NCBI RefSeq assembly: GCF_029784135.1
Contig: NC_073745.1
Coordinates: forward strand, 103,682,125-103,746,124
Direction of reading: 5' to 3'
Length of the DNA stretch: 64,000 bases
Origin: Toxorhynchites rutilus septentrionalis
Taxonomy: Eukaryota; Arthropoda; Insecta; Diptera; Culicidae
Part shown: in pieces, positions 22,291-33,699 of the stretch
Layout of the letters: every line of letters starts with the position of its first letter
Numbering within the stretch: position 1 is the first letter of the stretch
Notes under the pieces: model-generated
Told to the model about the DNA's origin: nothing
What the model saw: only the letters and a program-made list of their open reading frames with translations
Database searches by the model: none
Program-made: the position numbers and the translations under genes

Positions 22291-22738
22291 TATGGAATTG
22301 TTTTATTTCATATGTATCGGCCTTTCTTCTTATCGTCCACCAACAGTCTTCTAAACGAAGAGTCAACTTTAAAGAACTTTATCAGTTACTTTAATTTTTA
22401 AATAATTAATTTTTTTAATATTAAACAATTGTGAAATTTTATACAAAAAAATGCTACGTTACTGTCATTTGAGAGGTGGACATGTTGCGTTGTTTTGAAA
22501 TACAATTCATTCCTCAAAATACCAGTAACGAACTGAACTTCACGCTTTTTCAATTTCAGCTAATATAAACTTACTAATGTTAAATTGACAAGATACATAT
22601 AATCAAGAAGATTTAAAAAAAATATTGAGTTCTTAGAATCAAGTTAATCCATTAATAAAATGACTACCGGACATCACTAGGTGCAATTTTCATAACAGTG
22701 TTTCGCAGCAATTCATATCTTGAAATAAAAACTAGAAG
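22291..22738. other. Non-coding AT-rich stretch
   Basis: No gene or repeat is recognised. Confidence 0.45.
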
Positions 22739-23610
22739 TGGGTTATATCTTTGATATAACCGCAAGGCGGACGTAGGACTGACGTTGGCTTAGTAATCGA
22801 TAGGACCCCACACACAGCACATAATAAATAAGCATAAATAAGACCCCCTTCTCAACAATTCCAACTTCCCAACAACGACTATCGATTGCGCATTCGAAAA
22901 CAAGTAATTTTATAACGCTGCTTTCATAAATGTGATTTCTTGGATAAGTAATATAATATCCACTACACCATATCATACCGTATTCTTCACCACCAAATCC
23001 ATAGTCACTGGCACCCATCGGTATCAAATTATCATCGATACCTCGGTTTTCGCTAAATGCTCCGTTCGGTACGACTGCAGAAGAGAAATAGAATTGGAAA
23101 AGAAGAGCATAATGCACAGGCCTGAGCGTGACCTTCCGCATCTCATATCGCCGCATCAACTAAATGGATTTCCAGAGCGTGTGTGAGTTTGTATATGGTT
23201 TCAATAACCTGTTTTCAAAAGTTATTTTTATGGTATTGAAACAATTTTTCGAGTCAATGAGCAGCAAACATATAACACTTGGACATATTATCCTTTGTTT
23301 AAAAAACAAAATGTATTTGGTCGCAATATTATATGAATAGAAAACAAATAATCGCTGGAAATTATGATTTTTGCGATGCGAAACATTTTCCGTTGTCCAT
23401 TCTATACATCCAACATTTAATAAGAAAATATTGTATTGTTGGGGAAGAATAATCTTCAGAAGCTTTCCTGTTAATTGCATTTGATTGAAAAATCACAAAA
23501 CAAAATGTATTTGGTCGCATTATTATATGAATAGAAAACAATAAAATAAAGTCTTTCACTTGAATGTTAAAGTACAGATCCAAGAAGAACTTTCAGATTA
23601 TTTTCAGCAA
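22739..23610 (+). repeat. Palindromic-terminus repeat, copy A2
   Basis: The left end has the hairpin ggttatatc ttt gatataacc followed by gcaaggcggacgtagg, matching 36446-36480 and 58803-58840. Inner blocks match 660-780 and 300-390 of copy A1, again with a duplicated atttggtcgca segment (about 23310 and 23506). The 138-codon minus-strand frame at 22743-23159 lies wholly in this repeat, has no recognisable domain and is probably not a gene. The right limit is approximate. Confidence 0.55.
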
Positions 23611-23835
23611 CGATAACATCTTTTCGGTTTCTTCTCGAGGCTCGATGCTCGCCAGTGGTTAATGCCAACTCGATAACCACCGAACGAAAAGAGTTGCGCG
23701 CCTGTACGTGTGTGTGGCGCCTGCTCCGATGCCTCGAGCGGAAACAATTTCCGATGCTGGTACTTTCTTCATCGCCTTTTTAGTGGCAACCCGCTCCTCT
23801 CGAGTATGGATGAGTTGTTGGTATTTTTATGGGTA

Positions 23836-23985
23836 AAATGAATTCTTTTTTTACGCGACTGGTGCGTGCGCGTAAAAAAAATCACGTAATCTCGAGAGAA
23901 TTGCGTAAAAAAAGATTGCCCGCCCCTCGCTTTCTCGCGTAAAATGAAATCACGTAAAGCAAATCGCGTAAAAATGAATCCAGTG
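23836..23985. mobile_element. Small MITE with aattcTTTTTACGCG-type ends
   Basis: The left end aattctttttttacgcgac is inverted at the right end (gcgtaaaaatgaatcc). The interior is a run of gcgtaaaa motifs in both orientations. A related fragment lies at 59345-59460. Confidence 0.5.
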
Positions 23986-23994
23986 CATTCACAT

Positions 23995-24330
23995 AATTTA
24001 TTTATAATTTTTTTAAAAATACGATTTTGAGAAAAATGAATTTAAATTTTTAAAATAATAATTCTTTTTCCAGTGTAAAATTTTAATGAAAAATTGTTTT
24101 TTTTTTATGAAAATATAAACAATTTTCCTACATTTCATTCTTCGATCAAAATTTTGTAAGTGGTATACTAGATTTGTAGGGAAAAAAATGCAGAAAATAA
24201 AAAAAAAATACTCTCCCCTTTTCAAAAGTTGTCTAATTTTTTGGACATTTAAGGATGGAAAGTTACTTGAATGACTAATGTCGTTACACCCACAATGTTT
24301 CGCTTGGCATGGAATTCGTTATACGTCCTT
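23995..24330. repeat. Half copy of an AT-rich foldback family (type C)
   Basis: It resembles one arm of the foldbacks at 30030-30870 and 57290-58400. Shared landmarks are cccttttcaaaagt, then ttacacccac and a gtttcgc/gtttcac block. Confidence 0.5.
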
Positions 24331-24799
24331 CTAAAAAATCAGTCGTAATTATAAATATGATAAAGAAAATTGTGATTCTTCGTAGTTGCCAGTGGTAAGG
24401 CGGGTAAGACGGGCAGTGGAGGTAAGATGGACAGGTGGCTGATTTGTTTAGATACATTATGAATTTCTAATTTCTGTTAATGAGAACCCCTTCCACATTT
24501 TATTCTATAGTTTTTAAGTCCCCCTATGACATTGAATACTGATCAAGAGTGGAAATTCTATTCGCTGATGGTTGTATTTCGGTTTGTGAGTTAACAGAGA
24601 AGCGATATTAGGTATGTACGGAAAAGTAAATTTATTTGTGAGTGGAACATTTGAATTATTCAAAAAATTGTATTGGCGTGAGTGAGATAGTAGGAGTGAG
24701 ATTGACTGCGAAGAGTCCGTTTATTCTATTCCTAAGGAATGCCCAGCTTCCTCAATAAACGGAAATCAAATTGGCAAAGGTGGACTGTCTAGGAGGTAA
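24331..24799. other. Non-coding stretch
   Basis: No gene is recognised. Confidence 0.4.
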
Positions 24800-25132
24800 C
24801 TGGAACCACAAGCAAATCGCGGGCTATCTCGCCGCGAATAACGAAAATCGCGGGTAACGCAATGAAGTACTAAAAATGCGTTCCAAACTCCAAGAATAGA
24901 TTTTTCAGCATGAAAACAATGTTTTATCAATACATAAATCATGAAACTATCCATCTACAAGGTCATGTACACCAGTGGTCGGATAATGTGAAAGCTATGA
25001 CCAAAACAAAAGGGCATGAACCTATCTTTCACTAACAAATTCTGGGAAGGCTTATAGATTTACTATGGAGCTCGCTGTCGCGAATAATCCGCACCGCGGA
25101 TCATCCGCTCGTGGATAATCGGGGTTCCACTG
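24800..25132 (+). mobile_element. Pogo-type MITE, plus orientation, left terminus lost
   Basis: The right terminus cggataatcg-type sequence ends at 25132 and is followed by TA. The interior (ccgcgaataacgaaaatcgcgg, split at the tip) matches the reversed copy that follows. The left 15 or so terminal bases are not recognisable. Confidence 0.75.
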
Positions 25133-25405
25133 TAATTCTATAAAGCTTCCCAAAATTTGTCAGTGAGATGTAGGTGCTTGTTCTTTTGATTTGGTCATAG
25201 CTTTCATATTATCTGACCACTGGTGCGCACGACCTTGCAGATGGATAGTTTAATGTTTTCTGTATTGATAAAACATAGTTTTCATGCTAAAATATCTTTA
25301 TTTCGTGTTTACACCTCATTTTTATTCATATATCGCGTTATCCGCGATTTTCGTTATTCGCGGTGACCTTGTTAGACTATTTCGCGGATAATCGGGGTTC
25401 TACTG
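25133..25405 (-). mobile_element. Pogo-type MITE, reversed, abutting the previous copy
   Basis: Read on the minus strand it starts with cagtagaaccccgattatcc at 25405 and runs to about 25137, where its right-end TIR is missing. It is joined directly to the right end of the preceding copy, forming a head-to-head inverted dimer of the same MITE. Confidence 0.75.
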
Positions 25406-25632
25406 TATTAGCGTGAAAAGACGAGAGAATCTCTTTCAAGGGATATTAATTCCGACCGCAAAGAGTTAACTGACATTCGTGATGAGTTCAGAATTTGGTT
25501 GAATAAAATTATTCCTCTCACGAGCGGTATCCCCTGATATCCCCCGCATCGAAAAAAAAGTCCTACTTTTTGGTCTGTTTGAATCTCAGTAAAAACCATT
25601 GAAAACACTTTTTTTGTAAATCATTTGGCCGA

Positions 25633-26480
25633 TTATTCCGAAAAACAGTATATTGAACTGCAAAAAACTGCATTCAAGTTTTGGGAAACATGAGTTTCCA
25701 AAGATACGATTGAAGTTCTTCTTAACATATCTATCTTACCCTCACTTCCCCTATATGTAGAAGGATTGAAACAATCAGAGAGGGTCGCGTCAAAATCTGC
25801 CGTTTTCTGCTGATTTGGCGTGTAATTGCTGTATTGCTTCAGAAGGGGCCTATTTTGAAGGCGATTATATAAACTTAGATGATAAATAAAGCATTTTCTT
25901 TGGAAGCACATTGAAAAATCATTGAAACATATTGAAAATAATAACGGGGCCGGGAGCTTGCTTCCTTCTGGAATACGTGGACAATTTGTAAAGGTATAGG
26001 AATGTGATAATCCAATCTTCACAGTGACCTGTTGATCAAGTAGAGATCAGTCATTTAGTGAAGTGCGACCAAGCAAGTAATGGCTTCATCTTAGCAGCAA
26101 TTGATGATCCAGGCGGCCAAAGTCAGCTTTAAGGTCAGTGCTAACTGTGTCGATTTGTGCCCCACTCTCAATAGCCCTGATGTAATACGATGAAAAATAC
26201 ACAAGATTCGTGTTGATCGACCATCCCTTTGAGAAAAAAAAAATGTTGATGAGGCGAGACTTACGATTCGATGGCATTGAAGAGCTTATGATCAACAAAA
26301 ATTCCAAATAGCTTGGCCATTCTCCTGGGAATTGTTTTCTTTGATACTTGACCTATGAAGAATAATTGTCAATGGAACAGCAATAGACTCTGCACTATCT
26401 GTACCTCTGCAGGCTTTTATCGATCGAAAAAATGCAATCTTACACAGATGTGATAAGATAAGATTTCTTTTTTGAAATCG
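25633..26480 (-). pseudogene. Strongly decayed LINE reverse transcriptase
   Basis: Minus-strand fragments in several frames resemble an RT in the correct order. A finger-like segment lies near 26290-26480. The next part (26307-26086) has STDLKADFGRLDHQLLL, equivalent to RT motif A. The following part (26022-25633) has APLLFSICFNDFSMCF, equivalent to the LGPLLFSLFINDL region. The YADD active site is not readable. Frameshifts separate all pieces. It looks Jockey-like, but decay prevents a firm clade call. Confidence 0.6.
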
Positions 26481-29400
26481 CAAATCCTACTGCATCTGCC
26501 CACATCGAGCCGCTCGTGATTAGTTTTTTTGTCACCCATAAAAATCATAAAAATGTCTAAAAAAAACTTAAATCTGAATTCATTGTTTACTTTTTTATTA
26601 TTAAAAATTACTATGTTTTGCATATCAAACAACCTTTTTACGTCGTTGATTTTAGAACGTGACATTTTTCTAAACCACAGAAAATACTTAGTCGTGGAAG
26701 GTTACTGATTTTTAAACCCTTTTATGAAAAAATATCCTTAAAATACACTTCAAACCAAAAACGACATTTTGGGTAGCCATCATCACATTCACTACAATAA
26801 AATTAGAGACAGTGTGTTGGGACAAAATTTACCGAAAACGGTGAAGTCCGTTTTACAAAATCAGTAAGGAATCTCGCCATGCGTGATAGTCAATGTAGAC
26901 AGACATCCCATTAAGCGGCCGTTTGTTTTTGTAGGAAAGAGGAAGAGTGAAACGACTCATCCTTTCTTGGATTCACGAAAATTGATTGTGCGATACTCAA
27001 ATTATCGTCCATTGAAAAAACACATTTTAGAAACATCTGTGTAAGATTTTCGTTATTTATTAATATTGTTACTGCAAATCAAAAAAGACTCCGAGATTTT
27101 ATCTCATCCGGCAGCACTGCTCTCTTGTCTTTCCAAGACGGACTGTTTTGGTAGTCCCCTGTGTGTACTCCCATATGCGTAATCATATGATCCAGCGTTT
27201 TCACTAACGTTATCACCAACACTACCAACCCACCACTCGCTCTCACACACTCTCTCTCTCTCTGATTCGATGATTATCGAATCCTTCGCGAAGGACCAAA
27301 CTTCTCTCGACTTTCGCCTCGTTGTGTATGGGTGAGAATCGTCATCCTGCTGCGCTATTTATTTGTTGGTTGGGCTTTTAAACATCACGCGATTCCTTTT
27401 CTTCCTTCAATATTTTGTAAATACATGCACAGAAATTGTGGAGGGTGAGTGAGCCAGCCAACACACCTAAACACATCAAAGCCGATGGAGTGGCCAAAAA
27501 TATCGTGGACAAATCGTGGAAAACACTGAACGTGTACTGCTTTGGTTCCTGCACCTGAGCAGACTTTTCTCTCCGGCCCTGTATTTCGATGTATGTCAAT
27601 GATGCGTTTGTATGCTGCACTGGTGACTGTGGCACACGACGACGGTAGGAAAAAGGTGCATTTTTTTCTCACTGTTATGATAAACTCTTTTGATCAATGT
27701 ACGTGACTTGCCAGCTGTGAGGTGTGCATAATGCAGGTAGGGGAAGAAAAATATGCAACGGCTGCATTTTTGTGATGATTGAAACGAGGTCGCGCTCGAC
27801 AAGGATCGGTTTTTTTTTTGCGGTGGAATTTTCTCCGCCTGACAATTTGCTGCGCATTTTGGGGCATTGATGTAAAATTGTAATGCGACGGACGGTTTCA
27901 TGTCCAATTTGTTTCGATGTTTTGCCTGGAATGTGATATCGGGGAAAAATGGGAATGGATGTTTGTTATAGTCCGGCGTGTTTAGGTTCAGGTGGAATGT
28001 TTGCTATTGTGTTGAACAAGTTCGTTATTTCTCTACGGACATATTTCAATTACTTGGTAGATCAGTTTCATGATACAGGTTGGACTCGATTGATTTTTTA
28101 AATTTTTTTTCACTCCGGATAATCGAATCATACAGTTGATCTCGTTTCATGTAGATTTCATATAATTTGAAGACATTTGGCTTCAAAAGCAATTTTTTAA
28201 AAACTCTATTTTCATTTACTCCTCCATTGAGTGATTTTACGGTTTTCGAAAAACTCAAACTTTGACGTCTTTGCGACGCTAGTAAATAAAGTCCGATTGA
28301 GCATAAATTTTTATATAATGTTTTTTTTCGCGGGAATCAACATTTTCCAGGAAGTCCCGTTCGTAAATTTGAGATGCCAAATAAAAACGGTCATTTGGCT
28401 CAAAGGTTTATCACTTATTTTGTTTTCTTCGGAACAGTCTCAACACTTCTTCCCCAACTTTTTCGCTTCCTTACTACGTCCATGATTATTCGAATGATCA
28501 TAATGTATATGATCATTGAATCAATATTTTCTTTTCAATTTATTATTTTTAAAGTAAGAAGTACACTGTGAATACCCGGATTAAAATATATTAAACGGAC
28601 TCTGCTCATCCTAGCTACATCCATGTTTCATTAAATTATCATATTAGGTATGTCTAGATATTAAATCAATGTATTCATTTGAATTTAGGATTTTCAACGT
28701 ATATAAATCTACTACGGACCCTTGCGTACGATTTAATTTTCCAAAGAGTGGACCAGATGCAAACACTTCGATGGGTCACGCATCGAGTAACTTCAATACT
28801 CTGCTAAGCGTCTTAGCGCCTTGTGATATGCAAGCGCACCACAAGAGAGACTCGATGTTGTACGTTTTGGCACAATCATTTCACATCGAGTGAGATTCGT
28901 TGTTGTTGCTTTCATATGAAGGATGAGAAAATTTAGTATAGGATATAGTCGTGAAAGATCTAAATTAGTGAACTTAAATAAAATTTTGGAAGTGAAAAAC
29001 ATAAAAGATGTGTTATTTTATAATCGTATAATTACCATATCGTTGTGAACATTTCCTGGTAAGAATTTAATCAGAACCTCCAACAATCACGATTTTTATC
29101 CCACTGTACTTATAATAGCTAATTAAATTGCACCTTAACGTTGAAATATTACATTTTTCCTTGAAATAAGTCATATTTGAAATCAAACTGTATATAATCG
29201 AGTCCAAAATTGGATATAATCGAATCATATACAATAGAGTCCGACCTGTATATAAAAATGAAACACTGCAATGTCATGACAATGCAGAGCGCTTTGGTCT
29301 GGCTATAACAAAGGCTGTGTCGACTTTGCTCATGATAGTGTCTCACAAGTAAATGTATTATTCCTCGCACTGCTTTTGTTGATTGTGTCATAAGAATCGC

Positions 29401-29483
29401 AGTCATTCACTCCTACAATCCCTTCAGAAAGACTGAGAGATTTTTCGTCAAAGAAACCCTTCTGACTTGTACATGCACACATA
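26481..29483. other. Non-coding stretch, partly GC-richer (27160-27960)
   Basis: No gene is recognised. The 27160-27960 block has a short (ct)n run at about 27241-27263 and several overlapping minus-strand frames of about 100 codons (27378-27907) without domains. It is not repetitive within this window and could be unique host sequence such as a UTR or enhancer. The rest is AT-rich. Confidence 0.4.
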
Positions 29484-30008
29484 CGAGGGTGGTCCGATAA
29501 ATACTTAGCCTCATCGCTCGATGGTGTCAGTATCGCAACAGAGGTTTCTTATCGTGTAGTATATTCTCGTAAAGGGCTACTGTCAAAATTTCAGCCGAAT
29601 CGAACTCCTAGTTTTGTTTTGACCATGTGTGGAAGCGGGCGTGTCCGCGGATTTCTGGAAAATGGAAAAAATGGAATCGCCACGGCCAAAATTGATCGAA
29701 TGGCACTATGAACTGTTGCCCCATCCACCGTATTCTCAAGATTTGACCCCGTGCGACTTTTTATTGTTTCCAAACTTCAAAAAGTCACTCGCCGGGCAGA
29801 AATTTGAGTCGAATGAGGAGGTATTGCCGCCTCGGATGCCTACTTTGCAGATCTCGAGAAAACGCATTTTTCAGATAAATTAAAGAAGTTAGAGCATCAC
29901 TGCGTCAAGTGTATCGAGCTGAAAGGAGACTATGTTGAGAAATAAACTGCCACTTTTCCAATTTTTTTGTTTTTTTTTGTAGACTAAGTACTTATCGGAC
30001 TGCCCTCG
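29484..30008 (+). mobile_element. Internally deleted mariner, both termini present
   Basis: The left end cgagggtggtccgataaata (29484) and the right end, reversed cgagggcagtccgataagta (30008), are nearly perfect inverted repeats. The flanks are TA on the left and CA on the right, so one target base has changed. The element is 525 bp instead of about 1.3 kb. Confidence 0.9.
29640..29944 (+). pseudogene. Mariner transposase C-terminal remnant
   Basis: The remnant encodes the third catalytic region of a mariner DDD transposase: LLPHPPYSQDLTPCDFLLF, then KSLAGQKFESNEEV. It shifts frame near 29825 and finishes with ADLEKTHFSDKLKKLEHHC and a stop at about 29942. The first two catalytic aspartates and the DNA-binding domain are deleted, so only movement by a transposase supplied elsewhere is possible. 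Confidence 0.85.
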
Positions 30009-30029
30009 CATGTAAAAAAAAAAATTCTT

Positions 30030-30870
30030 GAACTTCAAAAAAAATTGGACCACTTTTTGAAAAAGGCCAAAGTTTTTTCTTCCTATTTTTTTTTTTACAA
30101 AAAATTCCAACTCAATAGCTATGAGACCTACAAAATTTTGGTTAAAGAATGAAATGTAGAAAATTGTTTGAATTTTCATCCAAAAACACCAACATTTTTT
30201 TTTTGAAAAAAAACAGAAAAAAAATTTTAAATTGAAATCCATTTTTCTCAAAGACGTTTTTTTTAAATCTCAAAAAATTTATTGAAAAGTCCATACGATA
30301 ATCAAAAGATCATCCGTCTACCGATCTACCGATGGGCACTTTTACAGGGAAAATATTAATATAACGGTAAATTTTGCATGGTTTCATCGAAAAAAATTGA
30401 ATCTATCCTAATTTTGTTTTAAGCTAAGATAGCGATAGCGTATTCGACAAAGTTAAAACTATTCCTGTTAAAATATGGAATTTTGTCGAAGACGTCAACT
30501 TTCTATCTTTTATAGATTCTGGAATTTATTGCATTTTTATATGGGGACTCCTGAAAAAATAATGTTTTACTCGTAACATTTTTGTGTGTAATTTCTCGCG
30601 TATTCTTGACATGTTTCTAAATAGTAAAAAGTTTGCAAAACATATCAATTGCGATAATTTACACACGAAAATGTTACGATTAAAACTTTAATTTAATTTT
30701 TTTTCCAAAAAATAACTTTTTTTTTTTCATGAAAATTCAAACAATTTACTACAATTTACTTTTCAACCTAAAACTTTGTATGTCATAAAATTTTTGAGTC
30801 AGAATTTTTTGTAAACAATTAATAAAAAACTTTGGCCCTTTTCGAAAAAAATTTTTTATGGGGATTTTAG
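30030..30870. repeat. AT-rich foldback element (type C)
   Basis: The left arm (30040-30300) and right arm (30600-30870) are imperfect reverse complements, for example aattgtttgaattttcat at 30160-30178 against atgaaaattcaaacaattt at 30729-30747. A central hairpin pairs cgtaacatttttgtgtgtaa with ttacacacgaaaatgttacg (30573-30680). There is no coding capacity. Related copies lie at 23995 and 57290. Confidence 0.65.
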
Positions 30871-32680
30871 GTCTGTTGATATGTCCAATGTTTTTATACC
30901 CACAACGTTTCACTGCATTATGAGATAGGCTGCCAATAGTTGGCATAAAATCCGTCTATAACGCAAATTCGTTGACTTCTATAAAAATACATGTTAAGAA
31001 AAAAACATAAAATTGAAGTGCTACACTTGAGAAACTCGCTTTAAAAACTAAAATTCGATTCTCTTAAGACATCCATTTTATAAATGACTAAATATTCTTA
31101 ATGACAGACATTATGACATACACTAGGTTACATATCGTCTATACATCATAAAATAATGTATGGACATCATAACAATCCAACGTTTAAAGACAGACACAGT
31201 TCAATATTTTCTGAAGGCATTATGAAAACCCGAACATAATGATTCATCAATCCGAAAAAAAATTTATTGCCGTTCCCCGTGAAACCATTCGATTATAGTA
31301 TTTTTTTTCGATCCTAATTCAATCCTTAAAACCCCGGGAACAACAGGACAATTGCAATAAGAGGAGAAAAGCATACATGAGCTTGAATCTGCCTTACATT
31401 TGCGTTTCGTTGGAACTTCACAGACTGCAGAGTATCTCTGAAAAAGCGTGGCTTGTAGTGGCCAAAATCATCAAGCCATTACTAAAAAATCTGCACCTCC
31501 CAGAGCCAGTGTCCGAAGGGATTCTATGATTGAGAAAACGCACGAGGTGCTGGAGGTGGGTGGGCAGCAGACGCAGACGACGACATGGAAGCATGCTGCA
31601 AACGATGTCCCAAAGATTCCTCATCGGGGGGTTGTCGATGCGATGTGTGATTGGAATGTCAATCGTCTCTTGTGACTCAAGAATCCGATACAACGCGTTG
31701 GAGGCAGGTTGTGGGTGGTTCTTCGTAGTAATGGTTGAAATTCCGAATGAATTCCGAACTTTTGAGAATTGTTTACCATCTGATCGTAAAAACGTTTACG
31801 AGTTATGTTTGACGAAACATAAAATTGGCTTTCCGATGATGCAGGGAGTAGCATTTATGATCGTTTTGTGCCAACTTTGTGTGTTACTGGTTGTTTTCCG
31901 AACATAAACTAGCGGAAAGGATGTTGATGAAAGGTCTTGTGAATTGCAGGAGGCACACTGTTGTTTTGTTAATCAGTACTTGGAGGAGCCAAAATGTGTT
32001 AAATGAAAATTATGTGTTCTTCTGGCATAACTGAAACCAAGCAATTTAGCTTTTCTGTTATTCGTAAACAAACTCTCATCCAAGTGCCATTAATAACATG
32101 TGCTTTCATTCCGAAGCAGATTTTTCGCGTTCTTGTTTGTGTTTCGATTTGTTTGTGGACAGATTATGCTTCACATATCAGGGAATACAATTGATGTTAT
32201 ATAAATTATTCCATTGTGGAGTTAAAAGACTGGGAAGATCGAAATTAAATGTTAGGAGACTGGGGGTAAGACCGGCACCCCTTAAGTTTTACTAGAAAAC
32301 TCTAATTGACTATGTTTTTGAACACTGTATATGTTAGTATTTTAGATTTATTTAGATTTTTTTAGATTCATTATTTATTTACTATTTTATTCGGACGTTT
32401 TAAATCAAATCCAATCCACCGTGATTCGTGAAATGTTAAAATATTGATAAAAACAAACGCGAGTGCCGTAGTTTATTCTTGAACGAATGTTGAAAGACAT
32501 TTGAAGACATGTGGGTTAATACAGAATGTAGCGATAATATTTTTCAGCGTAACTCCTAAACATATAGTTTTACCATAATGATGTATTTGGAAAAATTGTT
32601 GAAAATTATAAGCAAATTCATAAAACTTCATGAACACGGCGGTATAACACGACAAACATATTAAAGAACCTATTTACTAT
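30871..32680. other. Non-coding stretch; unrecognised frames at 31418-31910
   Basis: Overlapping frames on both strands (for example 31530-31907 plus, 125 codons, and 31418-31693 minus, 91 codons) have no recognisable domain. Their GC content is slightly above the surroundings. There is no evidence to call a gene. Confidence 0.4.
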
Positions 32681-33290
32681 AAAAAAGACAATAAATTAGA
32701 AATATTTTTTTAAACATTTCTATAATGGCTGCATTTAGAAGGAGATTGATAGAATGCTTCTTCGTTTTAAACCACATCAGACTTCATAATTTGTGACTAA
32801 AAATGATTGTTAACATACAAAAATTCGAAGTTTCAAAAATTCATAAAAATTCGATGTTCCACAAAGTACGTCAAAAATAGTTTTACCTTCTTGGACTCAT
32901 TTTTAAAATTTTCTACATGACTTCTATTTTATATGAAAAAATATATTAAAAAAAAATAAAAAATACATATTTAAATTTAAAGAAAAATTTAAATTGAAAA
33001 AGACAATAAATTAGAAATGTTTTTTTCAAATATTTCGAGAATGGCTGCATTTAGAAGGGGATTGATAGAGAGCTTTCTTATTTCAAATATCATCAGGATT
33101 CATAATTTGTGGCTAAAAAATGATTGTTAACTGATTGTTAACGTAAAAAAACTCGATGTTTCGAAAATTCATAAAAATTCGATATTTCACAAAGTTCGTG
33201 AAAAACAGTTTTACCATCTTGGATTCATTTTTAAAATTTTCTTCATTACTTCTATTTTATATGAAAAAATAAAAAAAAATAACAATACGT
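32681..33290. repeat. Tandem duplication, 315-bp period
   Basis: Two direct copies start at about 32682 and 32997 with aaaagacaataaattagaaa and stay similar for about 280 bp each, through ggctgcatttagaagg, attcataaaaattcgat and ttctattttatatgaaaaaa. It is non-coding and has the form of a two-unit satellite block. Confidence 0.85.
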
Positions 33291-33476
33291 ATTTTAGATA
33301 TCGAAAATTGAAGTTTTTTTATAAATAGAACAAAGAGTACCAATTTTCTTTCTTAGTGTTTATTTTTTAACATCAATACGCTACAACTGCTTCTAAGCCA
33401 CCCACAAAGTCACCCTTTGAGTGAAGTAAGTAAGTAAGCTTGAAGGTTTTTGGGACATATTTTCCATCTATTTCAG

Positions 33477-33665
33477 ATGCCTCACAGCTCCCAAGGAAAT
33501 CGAATTGTGAGAGTGAGTCCCAGGCGAATCTCACTCTTGCAAAGAAGGCTTGGGAATCCTCAGGTCTACGTTACAGGATCACGTTTTGTGAATGCTACTG
33601 TTCACCGGAGCTTGTTCCGATCTTATCTTCGGAATCAGTTGAGCGATTCGAACCATATTCGATAG
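33477..33665 (+). CDS. Possible small exon or ORF after a splice-acceptor-like site
   Basis: A 62-codon frame begins with ATG immediately after ttttccatctatttcag, a good polypyrimidine tract plus AG. It is basic (MPHSSQGNRIVRVSPRRI..., ending SDSNHIR) and has no recognisable domain, signal or membrane segment. If real it would be the last coding exon of a plus-strand gene. It could equally be chance. I see no polyadenylation signal close by and no matching donor upstream. Confidence 0.18.
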   Translation: MPHSSQGNRIVRVSPRRISLLQRRLGNPQVYVTGSRFVNATVHRSLFRSYLRNQLSDSNHIR

Positions 33666-33699
33666 CGACATCTAAAATTAGTATACCTCGCATTTAGCG

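Noticed and set aside
22743..23159. 138-codon minus-strand frame with many aromatic residues
   Set aside because: It falls inside a high-copy repeat, no motif is recognised, and other copies do not keep the frame.
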